From B16-G9 sp964400655 (GTDB taxonomy: Bacteria > Bacteroidota > Bacteroidia > Bacteroidales > F082), in assembly GCA_964400655.1 (NCBI GenBank), contig CAYNVN010000022.1:1-16618 (forward strand): DNA of 16,618 bases, read 5' to 3'. The translations under genes and the position numbers were made by a program. Within the stretch, counting starts at the first letter, position 1. Every line of letters begins with the position of its first letter. Positions 15,429 to 16,618 of the stretch are shown here, in pieces. A model generated the notes under the pieces. The model did not search any database, was not told the DNA's origin, and saw only the letters and a list, made by a program, of their open reading frames with translations.

Positions 15429-16514
15429 ATGGGCGAAAAAAAGACTTATGCCGTTATAACCGGAAGCGGGAGCTATATTCCGAGACAGGTTGTAAAAAAC
15501 AGCGATTTTTTAAATCATGAACTTTATGAGGGTGTTGGTAAGCGGATTGAGAAAGAAAACGAAGAGATATTAGATAAATTTGTACAGATTACCGATATTC
15601 ACGAGCGGCGTTACCTTACCGATGATCTGGTAATGTCGGACATCGCTTATTTTGCAGCTAAAGATGCTTTGGAATCATCGGGAACCGATCCCGAAACATT
15701 GGATTATATTATTGTCGGCCACAACTTTGGTGACGTAAAAAAAGGTGATACATACATTGATACGGTACCCAGCATTGCCTCAAAAATAAAACATAAACTG
15801 GGTATTAGCAATCCTTTTTGTGTTGGGTACGATATGCTTTTCGGTTGTCCGGGCTGGTTAGAAAGTTTTATACAGGCAAACCTGTTTATTAAAGCCGGTG
15901 CCGCAAAAAAAGTGCTGGTGCTGGGTTCTGATGCCCTTTCGCGTGTTAGCGACCCTTACGACAGAGACAGTTTGATTTATTCAGACGGAGCGGGAGCTAC
16001 CATTATTGAAGCGGTTGAGTCGGAAGAACCTGTTGGCGTTTTGTCGCACCTGTCGCGCACCGATGCCAAAGATCATGCTTTTATGCTGTGGATGGACAAA
16101 ACCTACAAGCCCGATTCGGATGCCAACGGATTGTATTTAAAAATGCAGGGACGTAAATTGTATAATTATGCCTTGTCCACCGTTCCGCAAACCATTAAAA
16201 CCACCATTGATAAAGCCGGTATTGATGTTAATGATGTTAAAACCATTTTAATTCATCAGGCCAATGCAAAAATGGATGAAGCAATGGTACAGCGTCTTTT
16301 TAAACTATACGGACACAAAGGGTTCGACCTTAAAATGATGCCCATGAGTATTCAAAAACTGGGGAATAATTCGGTAGCCACCATCCCCATCCTTTACGAT
16401 ATGATTGCCAAAGGAAATTTTGAAGGGCAGGAGTTTAATTCGGGCGATTATCTGGTTTTTGCTTCGGTTGGTGCAGGCGTTAATGTAAACTCAATGGTTT
16501 ATCGTGTTCCGTAA
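15429..16514 (+). CDS. 3-oxoacyl-ACP synthase III (FabH-like) family protein
   Basis: A thiolase-fold condensing enzyme that would join an acyl-CoA to malonyl-ACP or a similar extender. The catalytic triad is present: C140 in GYDMLFGCPGW, H276 in LIHQANAKMDEA, and N313 in LGNNSVATIP. The oxyanion and dimer segments are also recognisable (SDGAGATII, 185-193; FASVGAGVNVN near the end). It has 361 residues, about 30-40 longer than typical FabH (near 320). Much of the difference is in the extra segment around 28-55 (NHELYEGVGKRIEKENEEIL). This matches the second, longer FabH-like paralogue type common in Bacteroidota rather than the housekeeping FabH that usually sits in the fatty acid cluster. 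No other lipid genes are nearby, so its product, whether unusual fatty acids or another ketide, cannot be stated. Confidence 0.85.
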   Translation: MGEKKTYAVITGSGSYIPRQVVKNSDFLNHELYEGVGKRIEKENEEILDKFVQITDIHERRYLTDDLVMSDIAYFAAKDALESSGTDPETLDYIIVGHNFGDVKKGDTYIDTVPSIASKIKHKLGISNPFCVGYDMLFGCPGWLESFIQANLFIKAGAAKKVLVLGSDALSRVSDPYDRDSLIYSDGAGATIIEAVESEEPVGVLSHLSRTDAKDHAFMLWMDKTYKPDSDANGLYLKMQGRKLYNYALSTVPQTIKTTIDKAGIDVNDVKTILIHQANAKMDEAMVQRLFKLYGHKGFDLKMMPMSIQKLGNNSVATIPILYDMIAKGNFEGQEFNSGDYLVFASVGAGVNVNSMVYRVP

Positions 16515-16528
16515 CAGCACGGATTTTT
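16503..16528 (+). terminator. Weak intrinsic terminator overlapping the FabH-like stop codon
   Basis: CGTGTT (16503-16508) pairs with AGCACG (16516-16521), including one G-T pair, around a 7-base loop. Five T follow at 16524-16528. The stem spans the TAA at 16512-16514. It is short, hence modest confidence. Confidence 0.4.
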
Positions 16529-16618
16529 AATTGCAGATAAGTTTCGTTGCCGTATGCAGGAATGCTTTTAAATTTTTTTCCGCCTTATTAGATGTTCGAT
16601 GGCATTTCTTTTCATAAG
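16527..16618 (-). other. Possible 3' end of a minus-strand gene entering from the right edge
   Basis: Two minus-strand frames are open to the right edge. One ends with TAA at 16527-16529 and would give NKAEKNLKAFLHTATKLICN as the last 20 residues. The other ends at 16568-16570, giving MKRNAIEHLIRRKKI if read from an ATG at 16615. A convergent neighbour is plausible, but the visible part is too short to choose a frame or name a product. Confidence 0.2.

Noticed and set aside
16568..16615. Start of an AAA ATPase (frame beginning MKRNAIEHLI)
   Set aside because: The beginning resembles such ATPases, but the frame stops after 15 codons and the other frames do not continue the match; more likely the tail of an outside gene or chance.

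Overview
The window looks like chromosomal DNA from a Bacteroidota bacterium, probably Bacteroidales or Marinilabiliales-like; the exact order cannot be set from sequence alone. Three things point there. Six gene starts have an exact TAnnTTTG box, the -7 element of the Bacteroidetes primary sigma factor. Clear Shine-Dalgarno sequences are absent. The gene families are typical of the phylum: DUF1573, an S74 tail-fibre-type chaperone domain, a long FabH-like synthase, and a TolB-like propeller joined to an outer-membrane barrel. I saw no tRNA, rRNA, CRISPR array, insertion sequence or phage module.

Left part (1-4114): the 3' end of a gene with a peptidase S74 / intramolecular chaperone domain ends at 386 and is followed by a strong bidirectional terminator. 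A minus-strand operon then encodes a three-subunit biotin-dependent acyl-CoA carboxylase, most likely propionyl-CoA carboxylase: biotin carboxylase, biotin carrier protein and carboxyltransferase beta. It would interconvert propionyl-CoA and methylmalonyl-CoA.

Middle part (4231-8234): transcribed away from that operon is a membrane hybrid histidine-kinase-like protein. Its phosphoacceptor histidine is replaced by proline and its ATP-binding boxes are degraded, but its receiver domain is intact. Next come a class II fructose-bisphosphate aldolase (glycolysis/gluconeogenesis) and, convergent to it, sfsA. The longest gene-free stretch in the window (7338-7541, 204 bases) lies between these two genes and holds only imperfect inverted repeats.

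Right part (8297-16618): a large secreted protein combines an HExxH...E metallopeptidase-like domain, a TolB-like propeller and a C-terminal beta-barrel. It meets a DUF1573 protein stop-to-stop with no base between. Behind that on the minus strand are an MFS-type transporter, a branched-chain aminotransferase (ilvE) and a DUF554 membrane protein. A divergent plus-strand ketoacyl-ACP synthase III homologue closes the window, and a possible gene end enters from the right edge.

Most of the window is ordinary housekeeping and metabolic DNA. The observations most worth following are the degenerate kinase fused to an intact receiver, the peptidase-propeller-barrel protein, the split architecture of the carboxylase, and a cluster of three alternating half-sites upstream of the aldolase gene.
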